The notes under the pieces were generated by a model. It ran no database searches, was not told the DNA's origin, and worked only from the letters and a program-made list of their open reading frames with translations. Made by a program: the position numbers and the translations under genes. DNA of 64,000 nt from Mucilaginibacter sp. cycad4. Lineage in GTDB: Bacteria > Bacteroidota > Bacteroidia > Sphingobacteriales > Sphingobacteriaceae. The stretch covers positions 1,674,001-1,738,000 of the forward strand of contig NZ_CP139559.1 in NCBI RefSeq assembly GCF_034263275.1, read 5' to 3'. This document shows, one piece after another, positions 45,259 to 54,428 of this stretch; position 1 is the first letter of the stretch, and each line of letters begins with the position of its first letter.

Positions 45259-47322
45259 TTGTATTTTAAAATATTGATTTTGAATAAGATATTGAATTTA
45301 TATTTGCTTTTTATTTTGTTGGTTCCTTCGTTATCGGAAGCACAAAGTATTGACCTCTGGAAAATTAAAGCCGACAAAATTGATCCCGCTAATTATTACG
45401 GAATCACGGTAGCTAATGGGATGATCGGGATAGTATCAGCACCAGAGCCTTTCAAGGTTAAAAATGTGGTGCTGGCTGGAGCGTATGACCTGTATGGCCG
45501 CGGGCGGGTAAGCAATTTCCTGAACAGTTTTAACTTGCTTAATATGTATCTTGAAATTGAAGGTAAGCGCATAGATGCCAAAAACATCAGCAATTTTAAG
45601 CAGGAACTGGATATGCAGCACGCCGCGTTCACCACCACGTTTGATTATGCCGATAAAGCAACCATAAAATACACTTACTATTCCCTTCGTCAGTTGCCAT
45701 TTACGGTGTTGATGGATGTTTCGGTAACGGCAAAACAGGCTATCAACATCACATCAGCCAGTGTAATGGAAGCGCCTGACGCACTTAAAGAGGTTCAGAA
45801 TTATTATAACGAAATTGACCGCCCGCATGTAACCATTAGCCTGCTTACTTCAACGGCAAAAAGCCCGACAGGCAAAATGCAGCTTTGCGCATCCACTTCA
45901 TTTTTATTCGGCGAGCCGCATGGGCAGGAACCGCGCATTATTCATGAGATGTGGGATAATAACATGCACCTCATGAAGTTTAGCAAGGCGATAGCTGCCG
46001 GGCAAACTTACAATTACGCGGTAACTGGCTCATCCATAACCTCGGCCCACCATGCCGACCCGCTGAATGAAGCCGAGCGCCTCACCATTTTTGCCAAACT
46101 GGAAGGTCGCAATAGATTGATCAAATTCCATAACAAGGCCTGGGACGAGCTGTGGACAAGCGATATCCAAATTGAGGGTGATGACCAGTCACAACAGGAT
46201 ATTCACAGCATGTTATACCATTTATACTCGTTCTCAAGGGCAGGCGCAGCATACTCACCGTCACCAATGGGGCTTTCGGGGTTGGGCTATAATGGCCATG
46301 TGTTTTGGGATTGTGATGTTTGGATGTATCCTGCCATGCTGGTTTTACATCCCGAGATTGCCAAATCAATGGTTGAATACCGGTTTGAACGATTGGATGC
46401 CGCGCGTAAAAATGCGTTTTCGCATGGTTATAAAGGAGCGATGTTTCCCTGGGAAAGTGCTGACAGTGGGGTAGAGGAAACACCGGTATGGGCATTGAGT
46501 GGTCCGTTTGAACACCATATTACGGCGTGTGTAGCATTGGCCGCATGGAATTATTACTGCGTAACTCAGGATAAGCAATGGTTAAAAGAAAAAGGCTGGC
46601 CGATACTTTCAGCCACTGCCGATTTTTGGGCAAGCAGAGTTGAACGCAATGGACCCGGTCATTACGATATTAAAAACGTAGTTGCTGCAGATGAATGGGC
46701 CGAAAACATTGACAATAATGCTTTCACCAATGCCGCAGCAAAAGCTAACTTGTTAAATGCCACCGCCGCTGCCAAAATTTTGGGAGAAAAGGCCGATGCC
46801 GATTGGGCAAATGTTGCCCAAAACATCCCGATCCTGAAGCTGGATAATGGCGTTACCCGCGAACACGCAACATATAAGGGTGAAGGGATTAAGCAGGCTG
46901 ATGTTAACTTGTTAGCTTATCCCCTTAAAACAATAACCGATCCGGCACAAATAAAAAAAGATCTTGAATACTACGAAACCCGGGTACCTAACGAAGGCAC
47001 TCCCGCCATGACACAGGCTGTTTTTGCTTTGCTATACTCGCGGTTGGGTAATGGAGATAAGGCATTTCACTTTTTTAAGGATGCTTATGAACCCAACCTC
47101 AATCCGCCGTTCCGGGTAATTGCCGAAACAAAAGGCGGGACAAACCCTTACTTTGCTACAGGTGCTGGTGGTATTATTCAAAGTTTGCTGATGGGTTTTG
47201 GTGGTTTGGATATTACACCAACCGGCATAGTACAAGTTAAAAGCACGTTGCCTGCTAACTGGAAATCACTTAAAATTACCGGCGTTGGGATGGATAAGGC
47301 AACTTATACGATAAATAAGTGA
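45259..47322 (+). CDS. GH65-family glycoside hydrolase/phosphorylase-like protein
   Basis: A 687-residue secreted enzyme. An (alpha/alpha)6 barrel is recognised by the substrate-binding stretch GHVFWDCDVWMYP, the acid segment DEWAENIDNNAFTN (Glu479) and GEGIKQADVNLLAYP. These match GH65 (trehalose, maltose and kojibiose phosphorylases, acid trehalase and the human glucosyl-galactosyl-hydroxylysine glucosidase). A signal peptide ends SEAQ. The start is a TTG, with several TTG options nearby, so it is uncertain. Export argues for a hydrolase on alpha-glucosides. It follows the haloperoxidase gene by 11 bp. Confidence 0.85.
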   Translation: MYFKILILNKILNLYLLFILLVPSLSEAQSIDLWKIKADKIDPANYYGITVANGMIGIVSAPEPFKVKNVVLAGAYDLYGRGRVSNFLNSFNLLNMYLEIEGKRIDAKNISNFKQELDMQHAAFTTTFDYADKATIKYTYYSLRQLPFTVLMDVSVTAKQAINITSASVMEAPDALKEVQNYYNEIDRPHVTISLLTSTAKSPTGKMQLCASTSFLFGEPHGQEPRIIHEMWDNNMHLMKFSKAIAAGQTYNYAVTGSSITSAHHADPLNEAERLTIFAKLEGRNRLIKFHNKAWDELWTSDIQIEGDDQSQQDIHSMLYHLYSFSRAGAAYSPSPMGLSGLGYNGHVFWDCDVWMYPAMLVLHPEIAKSMVEYRFERLDAARKNAFSHGYKGAMFPWESADSGVEETPVWALSGPFEHHITACVALAAWNYYCVTQDKQWLKEKGWPILSATADFWASRVERNGPGHYDIKNVVAADEWAENIDNNAFTNAAAKANLLNATAAAKILGEKADADWANVAQNIPILKLDNGVTREHATYKGEGIKQADVNLLAYPLKTITDPAQIKKDLEYYETRVPNEGTPAMTQAVFALLYSRLGNGDKAFHFFKDAYEPNLNPPFRVIAETKGGTNPYFATGAGGIIQSLLMGFGGLDITPTGIVQVKSTLPANWKSLKITGVGMDKATYTINK

Positions 47323-47323
47323 A

Positions 47324-47501
47324 CGTCATCCCGAATTTATTTCGGGATCCTACACGCAAGGTCAATATGCAAAGCATAAACTCAACATGTGGGGTGCTGA
47401 AACAAGTTCAGCATGACGGTGGGGGTGTCATTTTGCCTTCAGAGGCCCAAGATTTAAATCACTCAACACGATACGGCAATATCATATAAATAACAACGCA
47501 A
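47324..47501 (+). repeat. REP/MITE-like element between the GH65 and trehalase genes
   Basis: An element of about 95 bp (47324-47418) begins CGTCAT and ends ATGACG, an inverted terminal pair. Inside are two hairpins: ATCCCGAA/TTCGGGAT (47328-47348) and TGCTGAA/TTCAGCA (47395-47413). Just after it, TGTCAT...TTCAGAGGCC (47426-47447) matches motifs at 12.25 and 12.31 kb. It may also stop transcription from both convergent genes. Confidence 0.65.
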
Positions 47502-49094
47502 TCAGTTCTGAACTTCCGCTGGTGCCTTTTCCAATTGCTGGGTATCGATATGATACCTGTTAACCAAATGTAGCAGCACCCCGTTCGTCCAGCCAAAACC
47601 ATCCTGCAAAGGGTATTCACCGCCGCCTGCTGTTAATTGGGTATCAACTACGTTGTACTTTTCAAGCAACTTGCCGGTTTGTTTAAACACCCTGATGTTA
47701 AGCTTTAGCCAGCGGGTGGCAATTTCTTTAGCCAGTGTATTGTAATTGTATTTTTCAAGGCCATCTATTGCCATATATTGCAGCGGGGCCCAACCGTTGG
47801 GAGCGTCCCATTGCTGACCGGAAAAGTTTTGGGTAGTAACCAATCCCCCGGGTTTCAGAAAGTTGTTTTTAAGGCCATCGGCCACTAAACGGGCTTGCTC
47901 ATCGCTGGCAATTTTAAACTCCAGCGGAAATTCGCCGGCAAGTGTTTCTACTTCGGATTGCTTTTTCAGCTGCCAGTTGTAATCGTCAAACCAGCCTGTT
48001 TTCTGGTTCCAGCAATATTTCAGGATAGTGCTTTTGCGATCACGGGCCCTTTTTAGGTACATTTTAGCAAGTTTGGCATTTTGGATCTGGTTCAAACTGC
48101 GTGCAATAGTCATTTCTAAATTATACAACAGGCAATTCAAATCAACAGGTATAATATCGGTGGTTTGTATAGTTGGCAATTTTCCCGAAGCATCAAACCA
48201 GCGCGTACTGAAATCCCAACCTGAAGCTGCAGCTGCCCGCACGTTGCGGTAAAATTGTGCTGCCGGTTGTTTGCTTTCTTTTGCCGCATCAACATCTTTT
48301 ATGTATGACTCTTCGCGGGGGGCATCACTTTCGTCCCAATAACGGTTCATTACCTGCCCATCCGGCATCCGTACAACCCGGTGTGCAGCCTGGTTAGCCT
48401 TTACAGCTTCCCATCCATGCATCCAATATTCGTATTCTTTGATCAATTGCGGTCTGAAATGTACCAATACTTTCTCTCCCTCAATTTTTGCCAACAGGTT
48501 TACCATCATAGCAAAAAATGGTGGCTGCGAACGGGTAAGGTAATAACTGCGGTTGCCGTTGGGGATAAAGCCATATTTATCGATGAGATAAGCGAAGTTT
48601 TCGACCATGTTGCGGATCACTTTAACCTGGTGGCTTTCCTGTAAACCCAACATCGTAAAATACGAGTCCCAGTAGTAAATTTCCCTGAACCTGCCGCCTG
48701 GCACAATATAAGGGTTGGGCAGCGCCAGGGTTGATGAGAAAGGTTTTGTTTCATCCGGGCGGCGTTGTAAAACCTGCCACAAGGTATCAATATGTTTGCG
48801 GATGCCGGCCGATATATCAGTTTGAAAATTGTTGTGCGATACAGGCACGTTGAAATTGGCCAATACAAATGCCTGCAGGTTAAACCCGGGCTGATTTTTC
48901 TGTTCGTTATAAGCCTTCATGATCAGCACCGGATCCTGTTTGGGTACAGCGTCAACAAAAGTTTTGTTATCCGGGAAAATGGTTGAAGTTTGAACTGCCT
49001 CAAACAATCCCGGGAATTGTTGCCGGGGTGTAGGCGTTTGTGATTTTGCGTTAAGTACAAAGAATAAAAATGCGAGTAAAAAAAGTTTTCTCAT
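47502..49094 (-). CDS. treA: Periplasmic trehalase (GH37)
   Basis: A 530-residue trehalase with a signal peptide (LLAFLFFVLNAKSQ). Both family signatures are present: PGGRFREIYYWDSYF (about residues 131-145) and QWDAPNGWAP. The catalytic pair is Asp294 in SGWDFSTRW and Glu493 in GGGEYPLQDGFGWTNGV, judged by alignment with E. coli TreA. It hydrolyses trehalose to two glucoses in the periplasm. It is convergent with the GH65 gene across the repeat and divergent from the GH130 gene (187 bp). Confidence 0.95.
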   Translation of the reverse strand: MRKLFLLAFLFFVLNAKSQTPTPRQQFPGLFEAVQTSTIFPDNKTFVDAVPKQDPVLIMKAYNEQKNQPGFNLQAFVLANFNVPVSHNNFQTDISAGIRKHIDTLWQVLQRRPDETKPFSSTLALPNPYIVPGGRFREIYYWDSYFTMLGLQESHQVKVIRNMVENFAYLIDKYGFIPNGNRSYYLTRSQPPFFAMMVNLLAKIEGEKVLVHFRPQLIKEYEYWMHGWEAVKANQAAHRVVRMPDGQVMNRYWDESDAPREESYIKDVDAAKESKQPAAQFYRNVRAAAASGWDFSTRWFDASGKLPTIQTTDIIPVDLNCLLYNLEMTIARSLNQIQNAKLAKMYLKRARDRKSTILKYCWNQKTGWFDDYNWQLKKQSEVETLAGEFPLEFKIASDEQARLVADGLKNNFLKPGGLVTTQNFSGQQWDAPNGWAPLQYMAIDGLEKYNYNTLAKEIATRWLKLNIRVFKQTGKLLEKYNVVDTQLTAGGGEYPLQDGFGWTNGVLLHLVNRYHIDTQQLEKAPAEVQN

Positions 49095-49155
49095 AGCCTA
49101 AAATTATACCCTGTTGCAGGATAGGTAATTGGTTTATAACAGGATTTAAATTTAC

Positions 49156-49163
49156 TATTTTTG
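49156..49163 (+). promoter_or_regulatory. Putative -7 box of the GH130 gene
   Basis: TATTTTTG fits TAnnTTTG, about 118 bp before the ATG at 49282. No well-placed -33 box was found. Confidence 0.35.
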
Positions 49164-49281
49164 AAAAGAATATAACTGATATCTGCTTTGTTTTCAAGGT
49201 TTTTTGTTCGATATTATAGCAGGGGAATATTAGATATCAAGGTATAGGCCAATTATAAACAAAATACATAAGCCATTCATC

Positions 49282-50433
49282 ATGATCAAATTTTTACGGA
49301 AGGGAAGTATTATATTTTCATTATTGCTTGCCCAGCCATGCTATGGGCAGTCGCGGGTTAATACCCTGCCTTCCTGGGCCTTTGGCGGCTTTGCCCGGCC
49401 GGCAAACATCAACCCGATTATCTCGCCGGATACGGTTTCCCGCTTTCTTGATCCGATGAGTAAAAAGCAGGTGCAATGGGAAGCTAATGATACTTTTAAT
49501 CCTGCTGCAACCATAAAAAACAATAAAATAATAGTACTATACCGGGCTGAGGACCTTTACGGCATAGGCATTGGCTTCCGTACTTCACGTGTTGGGTATG
49601 CCGAAAGTACTGATGGAATTCAGTTTAGCAGAAGGAAAGCCCCGGTTCTTTATCCCGATAATGATGTTGCCAAAAAGTACGAATGGCCCGGAGGCTGTGA
49701 AGACCCCCGTGTAGCTGTTACTGCCGGGGGGACCTATGTTGTTTTTTACACTGAATGGAACCGCGATCTGCCAAGATTAGGTGTGGCCACATCAAAAGAC
49801 CTCATCCACTGGAAAAAGCGCGGGCCGATATTTAAAACTGCCTATGATGGCAAGTTTTTCAATATCGCCAGTAAATCGGCTTCTATATTAACCCGGGTGA
49901 TTAACGGTAAACAAGTGATTATTAAAACAAATGGAAAATATTGGCTGTACTGGGGCGAACATCATGTATATGCGGCAACATCGACAAACCTGGTGGATTG
50001 GACCCCGTTGGTTGATAATAAAGGAGAGCTGAAAGAGCTTATGTCACCGCGTGATGGTTATTTTGACAGCGACTTAACCGAATGCGGCCCGCCTGCATTG
50101 ATGACCAAAGATGGTGTAATCTTGTTTTATAACGGTAAAAACAAACCCGCGGAAGGCAGGGACACCAGGTTTAACGCCAATTCATACTGTGCAGGGCAAG
50201 CCTTGTTTGATGCAAAAGATCCTTCTAAATTCAAAACGCGCCTTGATATTCCTTTCTTAAGACCGATGGAACCTTTCGAGAAAAGCGGTCAATATATTAA
50301 CGGAACAGTGTTTATTGAAGGAATGGTTTATTTTAAAAAGAAGTGGTTCCTTTACTATGGCTGTGCCGATTCGCGGGTAGCTGTAGCTGTATATGATCCA
50401 TCCAAACCGGCACCTCCTGACCCTGTTGAATAG
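49282..50433 (+). CDS. GH130-family secreted glycosidase/phosphorylase-like protein
   Basis: A 383-residue five-bladed beta-propeller protein with a signal peptide (LLLAQPCYGQ). GH130 hallmarks are seen: WEANDTFNPAATIKNNKIIV, YRAEDLYG and GGCEDPRVAV (catalytic Asp expected in EDPR). The family phosphorolyses or hydrolyses beta-1,2- and beta-1,4-mannosides. Being secreted, it more likely hydrolyses, since phosphate-dependent enzymes are usually cytoplasmic. Divergent from treA. Confidence 0.85.
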   Translation: MIKFLRKGSIIFSLLLAQPCYGQSRVNTLPSWAFGGFARPANINPIISPDTVSRFLDPMSKKQVQWEANDTFNPAATIKNNKIIVLYRAEDLYGIGIGFRTSRVGYAESTDGIQFSRRKAPVLYPDNDVAKKYEWPGGCEDPRVAVTAGGTYVVFYTEWNRDLPRLGVATSKDLIHWKKRGPIFKTAYDGKFFNIASKSASILTRVINGKQVIIKTNGKYWLYWGEHHVYAATSTNLVDWTPLVDNKGELKELMSPRDGYFDSDLTECGPPALMTKDGVILFYNGKNKPAEGRDTRFNANSYCAGQALFDAKDPSKFKTRLDIPFLRPMEPFEKSGQYINGTVFIEGMVYFKKKWFLYYGCADSRVAVAVYDPSKPAPPDPVE

Positions 50434-50529
50434 TATTTGACATTTGTTTACTGTTAAAAAGAAATAATATAACTTAAAACGTTTGGTTGTGACAGCTGAA
50501 ATTTTATCTTTATAGTTAAAATTTTGATC

Positions 50530-50847
50530 ATGCTTTATATTTTAATCTCAGTGGCAATTATTCTTTTTATTGCCCATGTCTTTTTGTTATTCACTTCGTT
50601 TTCAAATGCCAGTGTTATTTCATCACGCTATTTTTACTCACATCTAACGCTTTGGCTCACCGGCTTATCTGTGTTTGCTTTAGCTGCCCTGTATAGCGGT
50701 ACAAACCAGTCGGGCTTTCTTGATTATTTTGATACCTGGATGAGGAAATCATATATCCTGCTGTTTACTTTTGGCCTGTCATTAGTTGCCCATGCTATTG
50801 TTACTTTTTTAGTCCTCCCGTTATTAAGAAAATCTAAAACGCAATAA
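50530..50847 (+). CDS. Small membrane protein
   Basis: The 105-residue protein has three hydrophobic helices (LYILISVAIILFIAHVFLLF, LWLTGLSVFALAALYS, LLFTFGLSLVAHAIVTFLVL). I use ATG 50530; the TTG at 50524 adds two residues. No family is recognised. It is convergent with the SNF2 helicase gene. Confidence 0.65.
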   Translation: MLYILISVAIILFIAHVFLLFTSFSNASVISSRYFYSHLTLWLTGLSVFALAALYSGTNQSGFLDYFDTWMRKSYILLFTFGLSLVAHAIVTFLVLPLLRKSKTQ

Positions 50848-50880
50848 TGATGGGTAGTTTGAAGGCTCAACGGTAATTAA

Positions 50881-53800
50881 CTAATTCAATAAATCAAGCA
50901 GGTCATCTTTTGACAATGAACTTGTAACAGCGCTGTCGGGCTTGATCAGGGTATTGGCGATATCCTTTTTTGATTGCTGCATCACCATAATCTTCTCCTC
51001 AATAGTACCGGGACAAATAAGCCTTACTGCTACAATTTTTTTGTCCTGACCTATGCGGTGGCAACGGTCTATAGCCTGGTTTTCGACAGCCGGGTTCCAC
51101 CACGGGTCAACAAGATATACGTAGTCGGCTTCTGTTAAATTAAGACCGGTGCCGCCAGCTTTTAGGCTAATGAGGAACACCCTGATACCGGGATCGTTTT
51201 GAAACTCATTAACAACCTGCTCTCGTTTGCGGGTTTGACCAGTGAGGTATGAAAAGCGGATCTCGCGGGATGTCAATTCCTTGCGGATGAGATCCAGCAT
51301 AGATACAAACTGCGAAAATATCAGGATCTTATGCTGATGCTTCTTGCTTTCTATTTCCTCAATCAGCATCTCCAGCTTGGCCGATGCATCGCCCGGCATT
51401 TTTTCGCCTTTAATTAACATCGGCGAATCACAAATCTGCCTTAGTTTATTCAGCCCTTTCAATACGTTCATGGAGCTTTTTTTCAGTTCCTCGTTTGTTG
51501 TTGCGGAAATGTATTCCCTGAATTCTTTTTCGTATGAATCGTAAATGTGGCGCTGTTCCTGCTTCATTTCGCAATACAACACCATTTCAGTTTTTTCGGG
51601 AAGTTCGGCAGCTACCTGTTGTTTGGTACGCCGAAGAATGAATGGTTTCACTTTTTCCTGTAGCTCGGCCGCGCGTTTGCTGCCCTTGAATTTATCGATA
51701 GGAACAGCATAAATATCCTTGAAGTATTGCTTGCTCCCCAACAAGCCGGGGCAGGCAAATGAAAGCTGCCCGTACAAATCAAACGTATTATTTTCGATAG
51801 GGGTACCTGTGATAGTGATTTTATTACGCGATTTTAGCAACCGAACAGCCTTGTAACGCTGCGATTCTGGATTTTTTATATTCTGTGATTCATCAAGGAA
51901 AACGTAGTTGAAATTGAAATCCTTTAAAAAATTAATATCCGAGAGCAAAGTACCGTAGGAGGTAAGCACAATTTCGTACTGGTGCAGGTGTTTGGTATGC
52001 TTATGCCGTTCTGCACCGTAAATAGTATGTATGCTGATAGATGGTGCAAATTTTTGTACTTCCTGCTGCCAGTTAAACAGGAGCGAGGTTGGTACTACAA
52101 TGAGGTTAGTATTGTTTTCGGTTTTGCTACGCTGTAAAAGGATGAAGGCAATAACCTGGATACTTTTACCCAAACCCATATCATCGGCAAGGCAGCCGCC
52201 AAAGTTAAGATTATCCAAAAAGTTTAGCCAGTTTAAGCCCTGGCGCTGATAGGCCCGGAGTGTTCCGTTTAACCCCGCAGGTACCGGTACTTCATTAATG
52301 ATCCCGGTGCCGGAGAGCTTTTTATTGTATACTATGAGTTCATTTCGCACATCCTCGTCAAGCATTTCCTCGTCATAGTATTGCTGTATAGCTGTATAAT
52401 TGCTTTTTGAGGTATGCAGTGTATCATCATCAGAGATCTCGCCCGAATTAAAATAATGAGTGAACTTTTCAATCCATTCGGCAGGTAAAATTCCCTGGGT
52501 TCCGTCATCAAGCCGTATGTACTTGTTTTTGTTTTTTACTGCCTGGTGTACCTGTTTTAATGAGGCCCTTTTTTTGCCGAATTTTAAATCGATAACCGTA
52601 TTGAACCAGTTAATACCGCTCACTACATTGATGGTGATCTTTACTTTATGTGGATTTAACTTGTTGCCTTCCAGTTCGTTAAAACCAAGTATCTCAATGT
52701 TATGGCTAAGCCATTCATCAAACACATTTAAAAACCACTCTTCATCCAAAAAGTGCCTTTTATGCAGGTAGAAATAATCAAGATCGTTATCCAGTTGCTC
52801 GTCAAAATAGGGGTGTTGTTTTACAAGCAGGGCTGTAAAGGCTACTTCCTCATTATCGCGGCGTTTAACTAAAAACTGATTACCTTTTTCATCGGTGCCG
52901 TAAATCTGCCTTTGCGTGCGCACAGGGATCTCGGCCTCTCCATAGCGCATCACCGGAATGATCATGACATGAGCACCAAAATCTGACAGGTAAATGATTT
53001 TTTCGGCAGGCCGGTCAAAACCCTCTTTCTTTATTTGTTCTTGTGTCGCAGGCTTAATGTAGGTGTAGTCGATGTGGAGCTTGTTTTCCAGCTTATTAAG
53101 CAGGTGCGATTTTAACTCGCCGAACTTACTTTTATGCACCTGCAGGCTGCCTTGTTTCTTTTTTAGCAGATCAATAACATTCAATACCTGCAAACTTTCA
53201 ACAAGATACAATACATTGCCGGTGCTAATAAAATAGGCGTACCTGATATCCAGGTCTTTTACATCGTACAGCAAACCATCTATATTAAAAATGCCGCTTA
53301 TTTCATAAAACTCATCCCATGTATTTACTTTCAGTTCAAGATCGCTTTTTAAACTCTTAACCAATACCGGGCTTATCGAGCCGGCTGTTACCTTCTCCGA
53401 AATACTATTGTCATGAGCATAAAAATTGTATGATAACGGGTTTTTAACAATAGCTTTTAGCGCTGCAACATCGGCGGTAGTCCTTTGCGTGTTAATATGG
53501 TTTTGAAACTTGTGTACCCCGGTAAAAAACTTGAGCTGTTGTGCGTCATTGGTTCCCCATATCAGGTCTAAGGGAGCTATGGGCAGCAAAGGGTTCTTGA
53601 TTTTTCCATCTTTGGTGCTTTGTGCTGTATATAGTTCAACAAATAAATACTTATAATATTTGTGTTGTTTTAGTACAATACAGGTTGTTTTATCGGCTAT
53701 ATCTCCGGGCTGCTCAATTGGTTCGGCGTTGTCATTGACAATGATATTTTGCAAATTGGCAAGGCTCTCTTTAGTAATGGCTGTTAACGCAGCGGAGCGG

Positions 53801-54270
53801 GGGACTATCTCGAAATTTTTAGACAGTGATCTTACCTCGAAAAACTTGTCGAGATCAGGCTCTTCTTCAAGGCCATAATCGGCTGCTGTTTTTTTTAATT
53901 GTTTATGTCTTAGTTCGTCATCAAAAAATATCCGTAATTCATCGCGCTGTGTTATGGCCGATAGCACCTGGGCCTGGTGTTCGCACAGTTTATTACCTGT
54001 AGCATGGCATCCGCATGAAAGCGCCAGCTGCCCTTCATGGCTGGTAACAATCACCTCAGGAAAAGCTACCGTGCCCGATTGGTTGGTAAAAGCCCCATGA
54101 TTAGTTTCAAGGTGTTTAGCCAGTATTTGCCTGTAGCTTTGCTTATCAAAATAAATGCTGACAGCAGCGTGAACGGCAATAACACTTTCGCTAAGGTCGG
54201 TTATGGTTGCGCCTTTGATGATGACATTATGGTTGCTTTCGCCTTCCTGGTAGCTGATTATCCTGATCAC
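50881..54270 (-). CDS. SWIM-domain SNF2/Rad54-family helicase
   Basis: A 1129-residue DNA-dependent ATPase. The N-terminal SWIM zinc finger has Cys86, Cys88, Cys96 and His98 (CGCHATGNKLCEH). The helicase core covers about 660-1110: Walker A DDMGLGKS, motif II DESQ (in place of DEAH/DEGH), motif III TGTPIENN, motif V LKAGGTGLNLTEADYV and motif VI ENQAIDRCHRIGQ. The SWIM-plus-SNF2 layout is common in Bacteroidota chromosomes. Its role in DNA repair, transcription recycling or defence is not established. It stands alone. Confidence 0.93.
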   Translation of the reverse strand: MIRIISYQEGESNHNVIIKGATITDLSESVIAVHAAVSIYFDKQSYRQILAKHLETNHGAFTNQSGTVAFPEVIVTSHEGQLALSCGCHATGNKLCEHQAQVLSAITQRDELRIFFDDELRHKQLKKTAADYGLEEEPDLDKFFEVRSLSKNFEIVPRSAALTAITKESLANLQNIIVNDNAEPIEQPGDIADKTTCIVLKQHKYYKYLFVELYTAQSTKDGKIKNPLLPIAPLDLIWGTNDAQQLKFFTGVHKFQNHINTQRTTADVAALKAIVKNPLSYNFYAHDNSISEKVTAGSISPVLVKSLKSDLELKVNTWDEFYEISGIFNIDGLLYDVKDLDIRYAYFISTGNVLYLVESLQVLNVIDLLKKKQGSLQVHKSKFGELKSHLLNKLENKLHIDYTYIKPATQEQIKKEGFDRPAEKIIYLSDFGAHVMIIPVMRYGEAEIPVRTQRQIYGTDEKGNQFLVKRRDNEEVAFTALLVKQHPYFDEQLDNDLDYFYLHKRHFLDEEWFLNVFDEWLSHNIEILGFNELEGNKLNPHKVKITINVVSGINWFNTVIDLKFGKKRASLKQVHQAVKNKNKYIRLDDGTQGILPAEWIEKFTHYFNSGEISDDDTLHTSKSNYTAIQQYYDEEMLDEDVRNELIVYNKKLSGTGIINEVPVPAGLNGTLRAYQRQGLNWLNFLDNLNFGGCLADDMGLGKSIQVIAFILLQRSKTENNTNLIVVPTSLLFNWQQEVQKFAPSISIHTIYGAERHKHTKHLHQYEIVLTSYGTLLSDINFLKDFNFNYVFLDESQNIKNPESQRYKAVRLLKSRNKITITGTPIENNTFDLYGQLSFACPGLLGSKQYFKDIYAVPIDKFKGSKRAAELQEKVKPFILRRTKQQVAAELPEKTEMVLYCEMKQEQRHIYDSYEKEFREYISATTNEELKKSSMNVLKGLNKLRQICDSPMLIKGEKMPGDASAKLEMLIEEIESKKHQHKILIFSQFVSMLDLIRKELTSREIRFSYLTGQTRKREQVVNEFQNDPGIRVFLISLKAGGTGLNLTEADYVYLVDPWWNPAVENQAIDRCHRIGQDKKIVAVRLICPGTIEEKIMVMQQSKKDIANTLIKPDSAVTSSLSKDDLLDLLN

Positions 54271-54428
54271 TCTTGCTTTGATGTGTTACCCGGTAAATAT
54301 CATAACAATTATAGAAAAGAAGACAATCACCAACGCATTTTCGTGAACTATGTAAAAATTATATTCTTTATCAAATATTTACCTTTAGTAAACGTATCTG
54401 CCTTAATTTAGCCACTTAGTTCAGTACT

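Noticed and set aside
46121..46495. 124-codon antisense frame in the GH65 gene
   Set aside because: Shadow of a conserved coding region.
50881..54270. SNF2 helicase as part of a phage-defence island
   Set aside because: Stands alone next to a phosphoesterase and a small membrane protein; no restriction, methylase or nuclease partner in an operon.
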